Shown here in pieces: positions 21,053 through 31,890 of a stretch of 64,000 nt of DNA; the first letter of the stretch is position 1; each line of letters opens with the position of its first letter. Under the pieces are notes generated by a model that was not told the origin of the DNA, did no database searches, and worked only from the letters and a program-made list of their open reading frames with translations. The position numbers were made by a program, and so were the translations under genes. This DNA comes from Pelagophyceae sp. CCMP2097 (Eukaryota; Sar; Pelagophyceae), in contig MU657165.1 in assembly GCA_026770575.1 (NCBI GenBank), positions 1,128,479 to 1,192,478 on the forward strand, read 5' to 3'.

Positions 21053-23321
21053 ATGGAGCTCGACAGTCTGGAGGACGACCTGGACGCGGCGGAATTTCCG
21101 GGGGACGTCGACGACGAGGGCGGCGACGATGAGCCGCGCGACGAGGGCGAGGGCGACCACGGCGAGGGCCAGTCCAAAGCTGACGAGGACGAGGGCGACG
21201 CCGACGGCGACGCCGACGGCGACGCCGACGGCGACGCCGCGGAGACGGTGACGCGCAAGCAGACGGGCTACGTCTTCTTCAGTAACACGAACCGCAACGC
21301 CGTCAAGGAAGAGCGCGCGCGCGGCGTCGCGTCGAACGCGCGCCACCGCGGAGATGCCAAAGCGCCCGCGGGCAGAGGGGCCGCCGCCCGGGGTGACGTG
21401 CGGCCTGCTTCCGGACCGTCGCCGCGGCGTCGCGCCGCCGCCGCGCGCCTCTTCGCAGAGATCCGCGGCGGCTGCTTGAAACGCCGCTCGCGCAGGATCG
21501 CGGCGGACGAGGAATGCAAGGATCTCGGCAACAAGGAGAAGAACCAAAAGGTCGTGGCCCGCCTCGCCGCACGGTGGCAGGGGCTCACCGAGGCGGAGAA
21601 GGAGGCGCACAAGAACGCCGCGCCGTTGGTCGTGGTCAAAAAGAGGCGTCAAAAGCGCAAAAAGGAAGGCGACGACGCCGCAAACGAGGAAGACCTCGTC
21701 GAGACGTTCCAGGCCAAGCAGTGCGTCAAATGCGACGAGGGGCGCGCCGGCCACGTCGAAAGCGCGGCGCCGGCCGCGCCGTGACCCCGCGTTTGCAGGT
21801 CCGGGTACATGTACTTTTCAAACGAGAAGCGCGAAGAAGTCCGCAAGGCGCGTGCGCCCCGCGCACCGCGGGGAACTCTGTCTGTCTCTTCCGGACGCTC
21901 CGCGCAGGCCATAGACGACGAGGGCGAGGACGTGGCAAAGGGTGACAAGAACAAGCTGGTCATGAAGCGCCTCGGCGACCTCTGGGGCCACGTCTCGGTA
22001 GCGGACAAGAAGGACTGGGGCGAGCGCGCGCCCATGGTCGTCCGCAAGCGGAAAAAAAACAAGCGTGAGTCCTCGCCTGGGGGCCTCTGGCGCGTCCGCC
22101 CTTTGGCGCGTCCGCCTTTCACGGTCAATTAGCCGCGGTGGCGGCGTCGCCGGTGGTGGCGGCCAAGCCGGCGTCGCTGACCAAGGAGCAGATCGACCTG
22201 CTTCGCGAGTTGAAGAAGCTCGTCGACGAGGGTGTCCTCGATGCGACGGAGTTTAGAGACCAAAAGGCTATGATCCTCAAAGGCGCCACCGACGACGACG
22301 CGGACGGCCGCGCGCGCAGCGGTTCCGGCGGCGGCGCGGCGCCCTGGCGGGATGGCGAGTCCGACGCGCCGGCGTCGAAGAAAAAGGCGAAGCGCGAGTC
22401 GGGCGAGGGCGCCACGTCGGCCAAGAAGCCGCGCAAGCCGAAAGAGCCGAAAGAGGCCAAGGAGGTTGCGGCGCGGCTGCAGCTGCCCGTGGTCGCGCTG
22501 GACCAGTTCATCAACGAGGCCGTGGAGCTGCAGGCGTCGAACCCGAAGCGGTTTGAGACGGCGTCGCACACGCGCTACGAGGGCTACAAGGGCGGCACGA
22601 CGATGCGGGAGTGCCTCGGCCTCGGGGCGCGGAAGACGGACCTCACCCAAGACTTTATCAAGGGTGCGCCGCGTAGGCCGCCTGCTAACCCTCTTGACGA
22701 CTCGTCGTAGGCTACATGGTCTTGGCGCGCGAGGACCAGCAGGCCGAGCTGCAGTCGTTCTGCGAGCCAGAGGCGACGCGCAAGTCGCGCGGCGGCGCCC
22801 CCGCCGGCGGCGCCGCGCGGCCGCCGAAGCGCGTCGTCGCGCTGGAGCAGCTGGACGGGTGTTACTTGATCGCGCGCGTCGTCGAGGGCAAGGAGGCGCC
22901 AGCGCCGCCGACGTCGTACCGCCGCGCCACGGGCGCTTTGCTCCTCCGCGGCTTGGGCGAGGGCGTCGGCGCGGTGACCATGAAGGGCGTCAAGTCGCCG
23001 GCGACGGGCGCTTTGTTCGAGCCCGCGCTGGAGGCGCCAAAGAGCCGGACGACGGACACGGGCGCGTTCCGCTTCAAGCTCGACGTCAACAAAGCTGCGC
23101 TGGGCGAGCAGGGCTCGTGCGTCGGCGAGCTGCTCCTGCAGTGCTCGGAGGAGCGCGACGAGGGCGGGTTCTACGTGCTGGACGGCACTTTCAAATTTGA
23201 TGCAAACTGCCCAGAGTTCTCGAGCCAAATGTCCTGGGTCGAGAAGATCCGCGCCTTCCACGTCGACGACGAACCAGAGGGCTGGCCCTTCCGCGACGCC
23301 GCCGAAGAAGAAGAGGCGTAA
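21053..23321 (+). CDS. Double HMG-box protein with SHOCT-like motif
   Basis: ATG 21053 opens an acidic leader ending in GDADGDADGDADGDA, a 12-bp tandem repeat. HMG box 1 begins TGYVFFSNTNRNAVKEE and resumes at KEKNQKVVARLAARWQGLTE AEKEAHKNAAP. HMG box 2 begins YMYFSNEKREEVRKA and, after an intron at about 21855-21908, resumes DKNKLVMKRLGDLWGHVSVA. Next come LTKEQIDLLRELKKLVDEGV LDATEF (SHOCT-like helical pair), a lysine-rich linker and a conserved-looking block FETASHTRYEGYKGGTTMRE. The last exon, from about 22711, is mixed alpha/beta and ends in an acidic tail at 23321. HMG boxes bend DNA non-specifically, so a chromatin role is likely. Other intron edges in 21300-21500 and 21700-21800 are not fixed. 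Confidence 0.72.
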
Positions 23322-23721
23322 GAGGCCGGGCCGACAAGGGCAAAAAGGCCGCCGCATGGAGCCGGCCGAGCCCGCGCATGTATACAGACCGCCGCAGTGC
23401 CCTCTCCGATTGCAGCACCCTCCTAACGATCTCACGTCCTCAGCAGCCCAGCGGCCGCGGCGCCGCGGCAGACACAGGCGGGTCCATCCGTGGTCATCTG
23501 TGGTCGGGAAGTTCGGTCCCATTTTCATTTCCTTCGAGAACTTTGTAACGGAAACAACCCGTGAAACACTGGCCTTGTGTGCAGCGGCAGGTGTCGATCT
23601 AATACCGAGGCCGCCGTCTCCGACTCGGAGCGGCAGCGTCGCGGTCGACCCTCTCTCGGTGGTCGCGCCCGGTTCTTGCACCGAGGCCGTTTGAGGCTCT
23701 GCGTGACTCTCCAGAGGCAGT
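23322..23721. other. Intergenic, no gene seen
   Basis: Between two same-strand genes. It should hold the 3' flank of the HMG-box gene and the promoter of the choline-transporter-like gene. No coding frame or repeat stands out. Confidence 0.45.
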
Positions 23722-26042
23722 ATGGCATGCTGCTGCGCCGCCGCCGGCGGGTCCGCGCAGGTCCAGCCGGACGGCGGCGAGGATGACCTGCCCGTGGCGT
23801 CGGAGCTCGACGCGGCCCACCCGGACAACCGCAAAATCGTCCTGGAGCCGGGCTTTGGCGGGCCGTGCAAGAAGCGGCGGTGCACCGACCTGCTGTGCAT
23901 GCTTTTACTGGTGGCGTGTTGGGCGTGCATGACGGGCATCGGCTTCGCGGCGCTGGGCTTCATCGAGTCCGACAAGATCCACAAGGGCAACCCGTACCGG
24001 CTCATCAACGGCATCGACTACAAGGGCAACGTCTGCGGCATCTCCAAAGACGTACGCGCCAGCGCCAGACTTCGTCGTCGAGACGGGTGCCGAGACGATG
24101 TCCCCTCTTGAGACACCGGGTCCCGGTACCGGGCCTCTCAGTCGATCTGGGGCCTCTCTCCGGTCCTTTGGTCGACCCTCGTTTGACAGGTCAAAAACAC
24201 GGACAAGCTGTACTACCTGCCCGACGGCCGCGGCGTCTGCATCAAGAAGTGCCCGAAGAAGAGCGACCTCGAGCAGTTTTACTGCACGTACAACGTCCAA
24301 AAGGAGATTGATGCGGAGACGAGGTGCGACGCCCCCCGTGCGATGTGGCGCCCACCGCGATTTGCGTAGGGACTTGGAGCGCATCGCACTGGGCTACTCT
24401 GAGGTGAAGAAGGGCGAGTGCCAGATTTACTACAAGACGAAAGACGTGTTGAACTACTGCATCTCAAAGGACGCCCTCGACTACTCGGCCGAGCTGGCGG
24501 CTTCGGAGTTCGTCGACGACAAGACGGTGGGCAACTCGACGGACTCGGGCTACGACGATGGCGCGAAGCAGGAGTGGTACGAAAAGGTCTACGGCGACAT
24601 CTTCCTCAGCTGGCCCTACATTGTTGGCTTTGGCGTCGGCGGCGCGCTGATTGTCGGATTCGTCTACACGTTCCTCCTCCGGATCCCCGGCGTCCTCGCT
24701 TTGATCATCTGGGGCCTGCTGGCGGCCATCTTCGTTTTACTTTTAGCGGCGGCGGCGTTCCTCTACTCGACGTCGCTCAAGTGGGCAGGCGAGTCGTCGC
24801 CGAAGACGCACCCCAAGTCGCAGGCCGACGGCATGTCGTACGCGGCCATCGCCGTCTTGGTGCTGGCGGGTCTGTGGTTTTGCTTCGTGTGCTGCATGCG
24901 GAAACGCATCATGCTCGCCATCGGCATCGTCCGCGAGGCCGCCAAGTGCATCGCCGCCATGCCGTTGATCGTCCTCTTCCCGCTCTTCCAGTGCGCCGGC
25001 CTCCTCGTGTTTTTGGTGCCGTGGTTCGCCTACGCGATCTTCCTTGGTTCCTCGGGCGAGTTGAAGACGGTCGACGGCGGCGAGCTGGGCACGTACAAGG
25101 AGCTGAAGTACGACAAGAACACGTACTACGCCGGGTGGTACATGCTCTTTACGTACTTTTGGACCTCTGAGTTCATTGTAGCGCTCGGGCAGATTATTAT
25201 TGCCATGGCGTGTTCCACCTGGTACTTCACGCGCGACAAGGGGTTCATCGGGTCGAATACGATCATGACGTCCGTGGGCCGAAGCATGTTCTACCACTCG
25301 GGCACCGCCGCCTTCGGGTCGCTGATCATCGCCATCATCAAGACGATTCGCGCCGTGGTGGCGTACATCCAAAAGAAGGCGAAAAAGACGAAGACGTGCA
25401 AGGCGCTGCTGCAAGTCGTGCTCTGCGTCATCCAGTGCTGCCTCTGGTGCATCGAAAAGTGCATGAAGTTCCTGAACAAAAACGCGTACATCCAAACTGC
25501 CATCTTCGGCTTTTCCTTTTGCAAAGCGGCGCGGTGCGCCTTCTTCCTCATCCTGCGCAACATCGCACGCATCGCCGCGCTCTCCATCGTCTCCGGCTTC
25601 GTGCTCCTGCTGGGCAAGATCATCATCGCCGGTGGCGCCACGTTCTGCTGCTACCTGGCCTTGAACTATGCCCTCGCGGACAAGCTCACGGCGCTGTACG
25701 CGCCCTTGATCCTCACCTTCTTCATCGCCTACTACATCGCGACCATGTTCAACGAGGTCTGGGGCATGGCCATGGCCACCATCCTCCAGTGCTTCATCGC
25801 AGACGAGGAGATGTACAGCGGCGACAAGGACGCCATGTACGCCGGGGCGTCACTCAAGTCCTGCGTGGACAACGCCAACAAGGGCAAGCACGCGCGAAAG
25901 GTACAAGCACTCACCTGTGTCTCGCCCCCATGAAACGTCCCGCGCCGGAAGCCGCTCGGGCGAGCCGACCCGCGCGCCCGCGCCCATTCGGCCGCACGCG
26001 TAGGTCAAACCGGGCGACGCCCGGACCAGCGAAATGCCGTAG
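23722..26042 (+). CDS. Choline-transporter-like protein (CTL/SLC44)
   Basis: Exons 23722-24051, 24190-24323, 24370-25900 and 26004-26042 join in phase to 677 residues. The N-terminus is cysteine-rich (MACCCAAAGG). It is followed by RKIVLEPGFGGPCKKRRCTD and the first membrane helix, LLCMLLLVACWACMTGIGFA. An extracellular loop has conserved cysteines (VCIKKCPKKSDLEQFYCTYN). About nine further helices follow. The CTL core reads GSNTIMTSVGRSMFYHSGTA AFGSLIIAIIKTIRAVVAYI, then CCLWCIEKCMKFLNKNAYIQ TAIFGFSFCKAA, the hallmark of the family. The last coding exon is only 13 codons (VKPGDARTSEMP). CTL proteins move choline or related amines across plasma or organelle membranes, feeding phosphatidylcholine synthesis. 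Introns are 138, 46 and 103 nt. Confidence 0.93.
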
Positions 26043-26459
26043 CATCCCACCCTCGGGCCAGCCAGTTGACCGTAGATTTTTAATGTGATCCGTCGTACAT
26101 CCGCGGCCTCGCCGGTCGTCGCGCGCCTCCCGCGGCCGAGGGGCCTGTGGGTCAGGGTCTGAAAAGGGTGCGCGGGTGCGCGTCGAGTGAACTTCGATGA
26201 CCCTCGAGCGGCTGAAAAGGCCGACCCACACCAGCACCCGACCCCCCTGGGGTGATGCGCGGGTGCGTGTCGCACCGCACCCTTTTCGAGACATGCCGAA
26301 GCTCCAGAGTCGAGGAGCGTCGTCTACCCTCGATGAAAGCCGCTTCGCGCCAATGCGCGGGCATAATAATTATGACTTAGTAACTGAACAAATATCGGGG
26401 GAAGCGTGCCGGAGCCATCGCTGCAGGCTGCGGGCCGGGGGATCTATGCGCGAATTCGT
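26043..26459. repeat. Convergent 3' region with inverted repeat
   Basis: Space between the convergent CTL and ASAFAP-protein genes. GAAAAGGGTGCG at about 26160 is inverted at about 26274-26287 (CGCACCCTTTTC), enclosing about 100 nt, with a second GCGCGGGTGCG repeated in direct orientation at 26256. It could form a long hairpin in either 3' UTR. No gene seen. Confidence 0.45.
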
Positions 26460-27327
26460 TTAGCCGCGGCCGAAGAAGCCCTTCTTCTTCTTGGCCGCCT
26501 CGTCGAACTCCTCCTTGGTTTCGAACTTCTGCTTGGCGTACCTGCGCGGCACGAGGCGGCTCAAACCTCGGATAAGGAGGCGGCTTCCACCCCTTGCCAC
26601 GCCATGCAGTCCCGCGCCCCGTTCCACACACGGCACGGGGGCGTCTCACGTGTGGCCCGACGCCTTGAAGGCGCCGCCCTTGAAGGTCTGGTCCTTCTCG
26701 AGGTTGAGGAGGTAGTCCCCGACGTCCTACGAGGGGCAGCGAGCGTCGAGCACCGCGGATTCGAACTCTCCTCGTCACCCGCGGGCTCCGCCTGGCGTTC
26801 CCTTCTCTGCCTCGCGGGCCCCGCGGGGCTCTCGCGCGGCGGTCTGACTCACGAGGAACGCCTTCTGGTTCTTAAACTTCTTCTTGCCCTCCTCGACCTT
26901 CTTCTTGGCCGCGTCCTGCGACGCCTTGTACTCCGCCTCCGTCAGGCCGGCCGGCACTAAGTGGAGGTAGGGCGTAAGCCGACGGCGGCGCGGGGGGGCG
27001 GCAAAAGGCGCGTCGGTACCGGACAGAAGGGGATACGCACCGTAGCCGTGCATCTTCGTCGTCGCGACGGCGACCGCGGGCGCGGCCGGCGCTACGCGGG
27101 CGGCGTGTGACTCGGGCGCTCCCCAGGGGCCGGGCGGGCGCGGGCGGGCGCACCGAAGGCCGAAGCCGTGGCCGACAGGGCGACGATGATGCAGGCGAAG
27201 CGAGCCTGGGAAAAACACGTCCGACCCTCGTCACTGCGCGAGCCTCGGGGGCCGCGGCGGGCGGCTGCCCCCCGCCCCCAGACCGACGGCCACAGGCCCC
27301 GCACGACGCCGCTACCTCACTCACCAT
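26460..27327 (-). CDS. Plastid-targeted small protein with ASAFAP leader
   Basis: The ATG (27327-27325) forms an exon by itself, followed at once by GTGAGT. Exon 2 (27205-27154) and exon 3 join to MARFACIIVALSATASAFAP AAPAVAVATTKMHGY: a signal peptide, the ASAFAP cleavage motif and a short transit peptide. This is the classic leader for import into secondary plastids. The mature part reads VPAGLTEAEYKASQDAAKKK, then EEGKKKFKNQKAFL, GDYLLNLEKDQTFKGGAFKA and, in the last exon, YAKQKFETKEEFDEAAKKKG FFGRG with TAA at 26460. It is very lysine-rich and helical. I do not recognise a family; the helical halves look like a loose internal repeat. All joins are in phase with GT-AG sites. The stroma or thylakoid is the likely place of action. 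Confidence 0.78.
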
Positions 27328-29105
27328 TCTGATGCTTTGGTTGAATGTGCAATCGAAGTATCTGGCGGTGACGCTCCCAGAACCGTTGACAACCCGTTGC
27401 CGTTCTTCTCCGGTTGTACATGCGGGCAGCTGCATGCAGCCTCGTCGCGAGCCGAAGGCGCACGCCGTGCACTCGAGAGCAGCCCGCGACAGTGCTGTAT
27501 TCTAGCCGAGGGCCCTACGGCCGCTCCGCGCCGGGCTCCGCGCCGGGCTCGGTCGCAAAAGCCCCTGAACGTCGGGCCAGTTGTGGAGTTTTTCTGCGAG
27601 GCCTCGATGCTCGAGCTCTTTGAGCCGCGGCATCTTCGGACGCACGTTAAGAGCCGTCGGGTCGCACCTCGCGGCGCGGCGCCCGGCCCGGCGCGGCGGA
27701 GCGCCGAGGAGGCGTTTCCCGCGTGCACGGCCCAGCGGCGACGGGCGCGTCGTCGCTGCGGAGCGCCCGGCCGAGACCCGGAGCGCCCGGCGGTGTGCCC
27801 GGGCCTTTTAACCGTCGTGGCCCCGGTCGCAAGGCACGCCGTGGCCCAGTCGCAAGGCAGGAGCACGTGCTTGGATTTGTGACGCGCGGCGACGGGCGAC
27901 CGCGAGCGTGCCGCGACGGCAAGACGGCAGAAGCGGAGCAGCTCCTTGCTACCGACCCCACACACGCGGGCGGTACGGCTCACGGGCAGCCTGTGGGCGC
28001 GGTATCCGGCTTAAGCGCCGCCGAGACGTTTAGCGGAGTCGCCGCCACGCCAGATCGAGGCAACGGCCATTGGCTCTGGATGCTCGTCGCGGGACGCAGT
28101 GACGCTGAGCAGCGCACAGTACGTCTATCATGGAGTCAGCGAAGCGGAGTGTATGAGGGTGGGCAGTGCCGACGTTGATGCGGCGACGTTGACACGTCCC
28201 TACAATACTAGACCCTAACCCTAACCCTCTTCTTGTACGTTCCGATACCTCAATCGAATCGTCGAGAGCGCAATTTGTACTTTGTCGACATAGCAATCCC
28301 TCGTGACCTTTCCTGTCGCACTTGGGGACTGCCATCATGCCTTGATTAATATTCCAGCTCGATTGGGCGTCCTGGCGGCGCGGCCCCGGAGGCCACACGG
28401 CGCCGGCACCACCGCGACCATCGCGGCGCTCCATCGGCGTTCCGCCTCTCTTCTGTGGGGACGTCGACGAAGCGCGGATCGAGACTACGAGTGCCGCTGA
28501 CCCGGGGGCCAACCTTCACAGCAGCCACCGGCGTCGCAGAGAGTGGAGCCCACCGCGAGTGCTCGGTTGCGCCCGCGGCCGGAGCGGGCGCGCGCGTGTT
28601 TGCGAAAGGACCCGCGTTGTCGACTCGACGCGCGTCGACTTGTGGCAACATGATCATAATAAAATTGCGCTTTTTTGGTGATGCTCGTTTTTGGGTAAAA
28701 TTGAGTATTTCAAACTGAACGACAGAATAAAAAAAAGAACGCGCAGTACAAGACGCAGGAGGCCCGCAGGGTCGGGGGCTCTGGGCGTGGCGCGCAAGGT
28801 CGCGGGCGCTGTGCGCGGCGCCCGATTCGCTGTCGTATAAGGGGTATTTCGGGTCAGGAGGAAGGTTCTTTCTTTTTGCAGCGGTTTCAGTGAAATATTG
28901 AAATTGGCTCGAAATCCCGAAACGGGTTTACCCAACGGCACTAGACCTTTTCCCATTGGTCGCGCTGCGGCGCCGATTAAAGGCGAAAAGGTTTATGAGA
29001 ATTAAAAGCCACAAACTTCCGGGTTATCCTTTGGAAAGAACTCGCTTCACGTGTTTCACACTCAAACTGACGTTCGGCAACGAAGTTCGCGAAGAACTAC
29101 ACATT
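27328..29105. other. Long gene-poor stretch with interstitial telomeric repeat
   Basis: No supported gene. 27337-27882 has long open frames on both strands without family features. 28640-28960 is AT-rich. 28212-28228 holds telomeric repeats (see separate entry). The stretch should also contain the promoters of the flanking divergent genes. Confidence 0.45.
28212..28228. repeat. Interstitial telomeric repeat (TTAGGG)n
   Basis: ACCCTAACCCTAACCCT is almost three units of the CCCTAA strand of the TTAGGG telomere repeat used by stramenopiles and many other eukaryotes. Confidence 0.8.
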
Positions 29106-30930
29106 ATGGTTGGACTCTTCACGCCTGGCGGCCCCTTCGACCCGGCGGCGCCGGCGCACTTCCTGGACGGCGCGCACCACGGCTACGGCGCGCCCGTTGC
29201 TCAACAGCACGCCGGCGGCGGCCTCGGCGCACTCATGGCCGGCCCGTTCTGGTCCGCGCCGCCCGCGGGCGCCGCCCAGGCCGCGCTCGCGCCCTACGGC
29301 CACGCCGGCCTCCTCGCGCAGACGGCGCGCGATCCCTACGCCCACGGCGTCCTCCGCCTCATGGGCGAAGGCCAGCGCGCCAGCCACGACTTCCTCGGCA
29401 CCCCGCGTATCGACACAAGGTGAGCCACGCACCCGGAGCGACGGGTCGGATGAGGGGTAGCTCGATCCCCCGGGGCGCCGCGGGTCGCGCGCAAGCACGT
29501 GCGGAGGCCGCGCCGGGGCCGCCCTTTTTTTTGGCTCTTTTTCTTCCGCCCCGCGCGGCTTTTTCACCGCTCGTCTTTAGGTGCCGGCGCGCGTGGTCCG
29601 AGGACGAGGAGGACCGGCTTCGCAGCGGCGTCGAGACGTACGGCATCGGGGCATGGTCGCGCATCCGCGACGACTTTGGCTTCTGCGGCGGCGGCGAGGC
29701 AGCGCGGTCCTGCATCAACCTCAAAGACAAGTGGCGCAACATGCAGCGTGAGTGCTGCGCCCGCCTCGCGCTTCGCGGGACGCACGGGGGGGAATCCACC
29801 GGGGCGGGTAGTCGCCGCCGTTAAATATGGATCTTTTCGGGTTGCTGAGAGGCCTTCTTCGACTTTTCGCCTTTTTGGATGGCCCGTGGTGCTGACACCG
29901 CTCCTTCCCAGGCCCGCCGCGCGCACCCACAGTCAAGGACGCGCCGCCGAAGCGGCGGTCGAGCAAGTCGCTGAAGCGCCTCGCCGACGGCTCGGCCAAG
30001 GACGGCGAGGACGATGAGGACGCCACCGCGCCGTTTTTGGCGTGGCTCGACCACGCGAAGGCGTGGTGCGCGACGCAGCTCGTGCGCGTGGAGAAGGGCA
30101 AGGTGCACGTGCAGACGATCCGCACGCGGTTCTCCATGTCGTCCGACTTCCCCAAGCTCAGCCTCGGCTTCAAGGCCTGCGAGCAGCTGCGCCTCGACCT
30201 GGAGAACCCCAAGACCGAGGTCTCAAAGCGCTTCCGCACCGACGCGCTGGAGCCCGTCGTCGGCGTCGACTCGATCCGCCAGAACTGCTTCATCCACAAC
30301 GCGAACCGCCTCGGCGTCTTTGGCTGGGCCGTGCGCGGCGACGTACCCTTCCCGCCCGCGCGGTCGCCCGTCGACGAGACGCAGCAGCTCGCGCTCATGC
30401 CGCAGCAGCCCCGCGCGCCGCCGCGCGCGCCCGCGCCGCACCAGGGCGTCTACCTCCAGCTCTCCAACGGGCCCGCGCCGCCCGGAGCGCGCGCCGACGC
30501 GCCGCGGCCCTACCGCCGCCCCGCGCAGCTGCCGGCCTACGGCGAGGACTTTGAGCAGGACCACACGCGCCGCGCCGACGCCGATGCCGACGAGTCATAC
30601 GGCGCGCCGCGTGGCGACATCCGCCTCACGCTGCGCAACGACGCTCTGCTCCGCAGCGACGCCTTGCTCCGCAGCGACGCGCACGCGGCGCTGGACGCGG
30701 CTATGGACCGCAGCAGCTGGAACGCGCAGCACCGCGCGCGCCATGGCGGCCCCGCGCCGCCCCCTGGCGACCGCCACGACGAGGAGCAGCAGCAGTTCTC
30801 GCCCGAGGTGTACCGCGCGCTCATGAAGCCGGGCCACTACGACGCGCAGTACTACGACCCGAATCAGTACCGCCCCAACCCCATGCGCTTCGAGATGACG
30901 CCGAGCTGGTCCCCCGACTGGCAGGCCTAA
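29106..30930 (+). CDS. Telobox Myb/SANT DNA-binding protein
   Basis: ATG 29106 gives a glycine/alanine/proline-rich exon. The second exon (from about 29581) holds a single Myb repeat: RRAWSEDEEDRLRSGVETYG IGAWSRIRDDFGF and CINLKDKWRNMQR. The last part is the telobox (V/I-D/N-LKDKWRN), typical of TRF-like and plant telomere-binding proteins. The third exon joins as RPPRAPTVKDAPPKRRSSKS and contains a folded-looking block (FLAWLDHAKAWCATQLVRVE, DFPKLSLGFKACEQLRLDLE). After it come low-complexity PQ- and R-rich regions with a repeated LLRSDA, ending at 30930. A nuclear double-stranded telomeric or promoter DNA binder is likely. Animal TRFs have the Myb at the C-terminus, whereas here it is central. 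The roughly 160-nt introns are GT-AG and in phase. Confidence 0.8.
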
Positions 30931-31104
30931 GCGCGCCAAAGAACGCAAGACAGAGACGACGATGTCTCAGACAACACTCCGGCGACCGCGCCCCCCCTGT
31001 CCCATACGATCATAATCCTACACCCAAGCACAAAACATCGGCCACGCCGTCAGCCGGCCCATCCTATGCCGGTATGCCTAGCCTCACTTTGCCAACTGGG
31101 TTGC

Positions 31105-31785
31105 TTATGGCTTCTTCTTATCGTTGTCGCCGAGCTCTTCCATGAGCGACATGTACACGTACATGAGTGACCAGCCGACGATGAGCATAGCCATGCCGGC
31201 TTCGGCAAGCTCTTGCGACTGGAAGACGGAGAGGAGGCCAAGGAGCGTGAGGACGACACCGACGTATTGCGGGTGGCGGAGGCCGACGTTGAAGGGGAAC
31301 GCGTGGCACCACGGCACCGCGCGGCCGAGCTTGAATCCGTAGTAGACGCCGTCGTTGCCGATGGCCGCGTACATGGCGCCGTTCAGCACTTGCCCGGCGC
31401 CCGCGAGCGCTAGACCATAAACCTTGGTCCAGTTCGGCGCGTCGGCCGCGGCGCGCCACAACGGCGCGGGCGAGCCGCCGAGCAAAGCGAGGACGCAGCC
31501 CCACTGCCAGACCTTGAAGAGCAGTTCGCCGGCCGCGAAGACGGCCACCGGGTGCCTGCCTAAATGGCTCAGCGGCTTCTTGGCGCAGAGCTTCGCAAAC
31601 GCCTCCGGGTACTTCCAGATTCCGGCGTGCGCGACGTAGTTCAGCGAGATGCCGAATAGGCAGAGCGCCAATCGCGGCGTCACGAGACTGGGCGCGCACC
31701 ACAGATGCAAGGTCCCGAGCGCGTACGCGCGCGCCAAAACTGGCAACGCGCAGGCCACCGCCACGACCAGGTCCAGCAGGCCCAT
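31105..31785 (-). CDS. PEMT-family phospholipid/isoprenylcysteine-type methyltransferase
   Basis: Single exon. ATG 31785 gives MGLLDLVVAVACALPVLARA and about five hydrophobic segments. The diagnostic stretch is YYGFKLGRAVPWCHAFPFNV GLRHPQYVGVVLTLLGLLSV. It matches the FPFNV-x-x-P-x-Y-x-G region of phosphatidylethanolamine N-methyltransferases (PEMT/Opi3), and a glutamate pair follows near the end (SLMEELGDNDKKKP). Length (226 residues) fits PEMT. It would methylate ethanolamine phospholipids towards phosphatidylcholine in the ER, using SAM. The open frame extends upstream to 31866 (MSVPGSLKLESPL...), an alternative start. It ends in a lysine-rich tail, KKK, consistent with ER retention. Confidence 0.8.
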   Translation of the reverse strand: MGLLDLVVAVACALPVLARAYALGTLHLWCAPSLVTPRLALCLFGISLNYVAHAGIWKYPEAFAKLCAKKPLSHLGRHPVAVFAAGELLFKVWQWGCVLALLGGSPAPLWRAAADAPNWTKVYGLALAGAGQVLNGAMYAAIGNDGVYYGFKLGRAVPWCHAFPFNVGLRHPQYVGVVLTLLGLLSVFQSQELAEAGMAMLIVGWSLMYVYMSLMEELGDNDKKKP

Positions 31786-31890
31786 CGGCGACCAGAGGGG
31801 ATCGCGCGGGGCTCCGGCGCCGACTCGGAGCGGAGATTCAAGTTTAAGCGACCCTGGAACAGACAAGTCTCCTCACTGGAGCTTGCTTGT

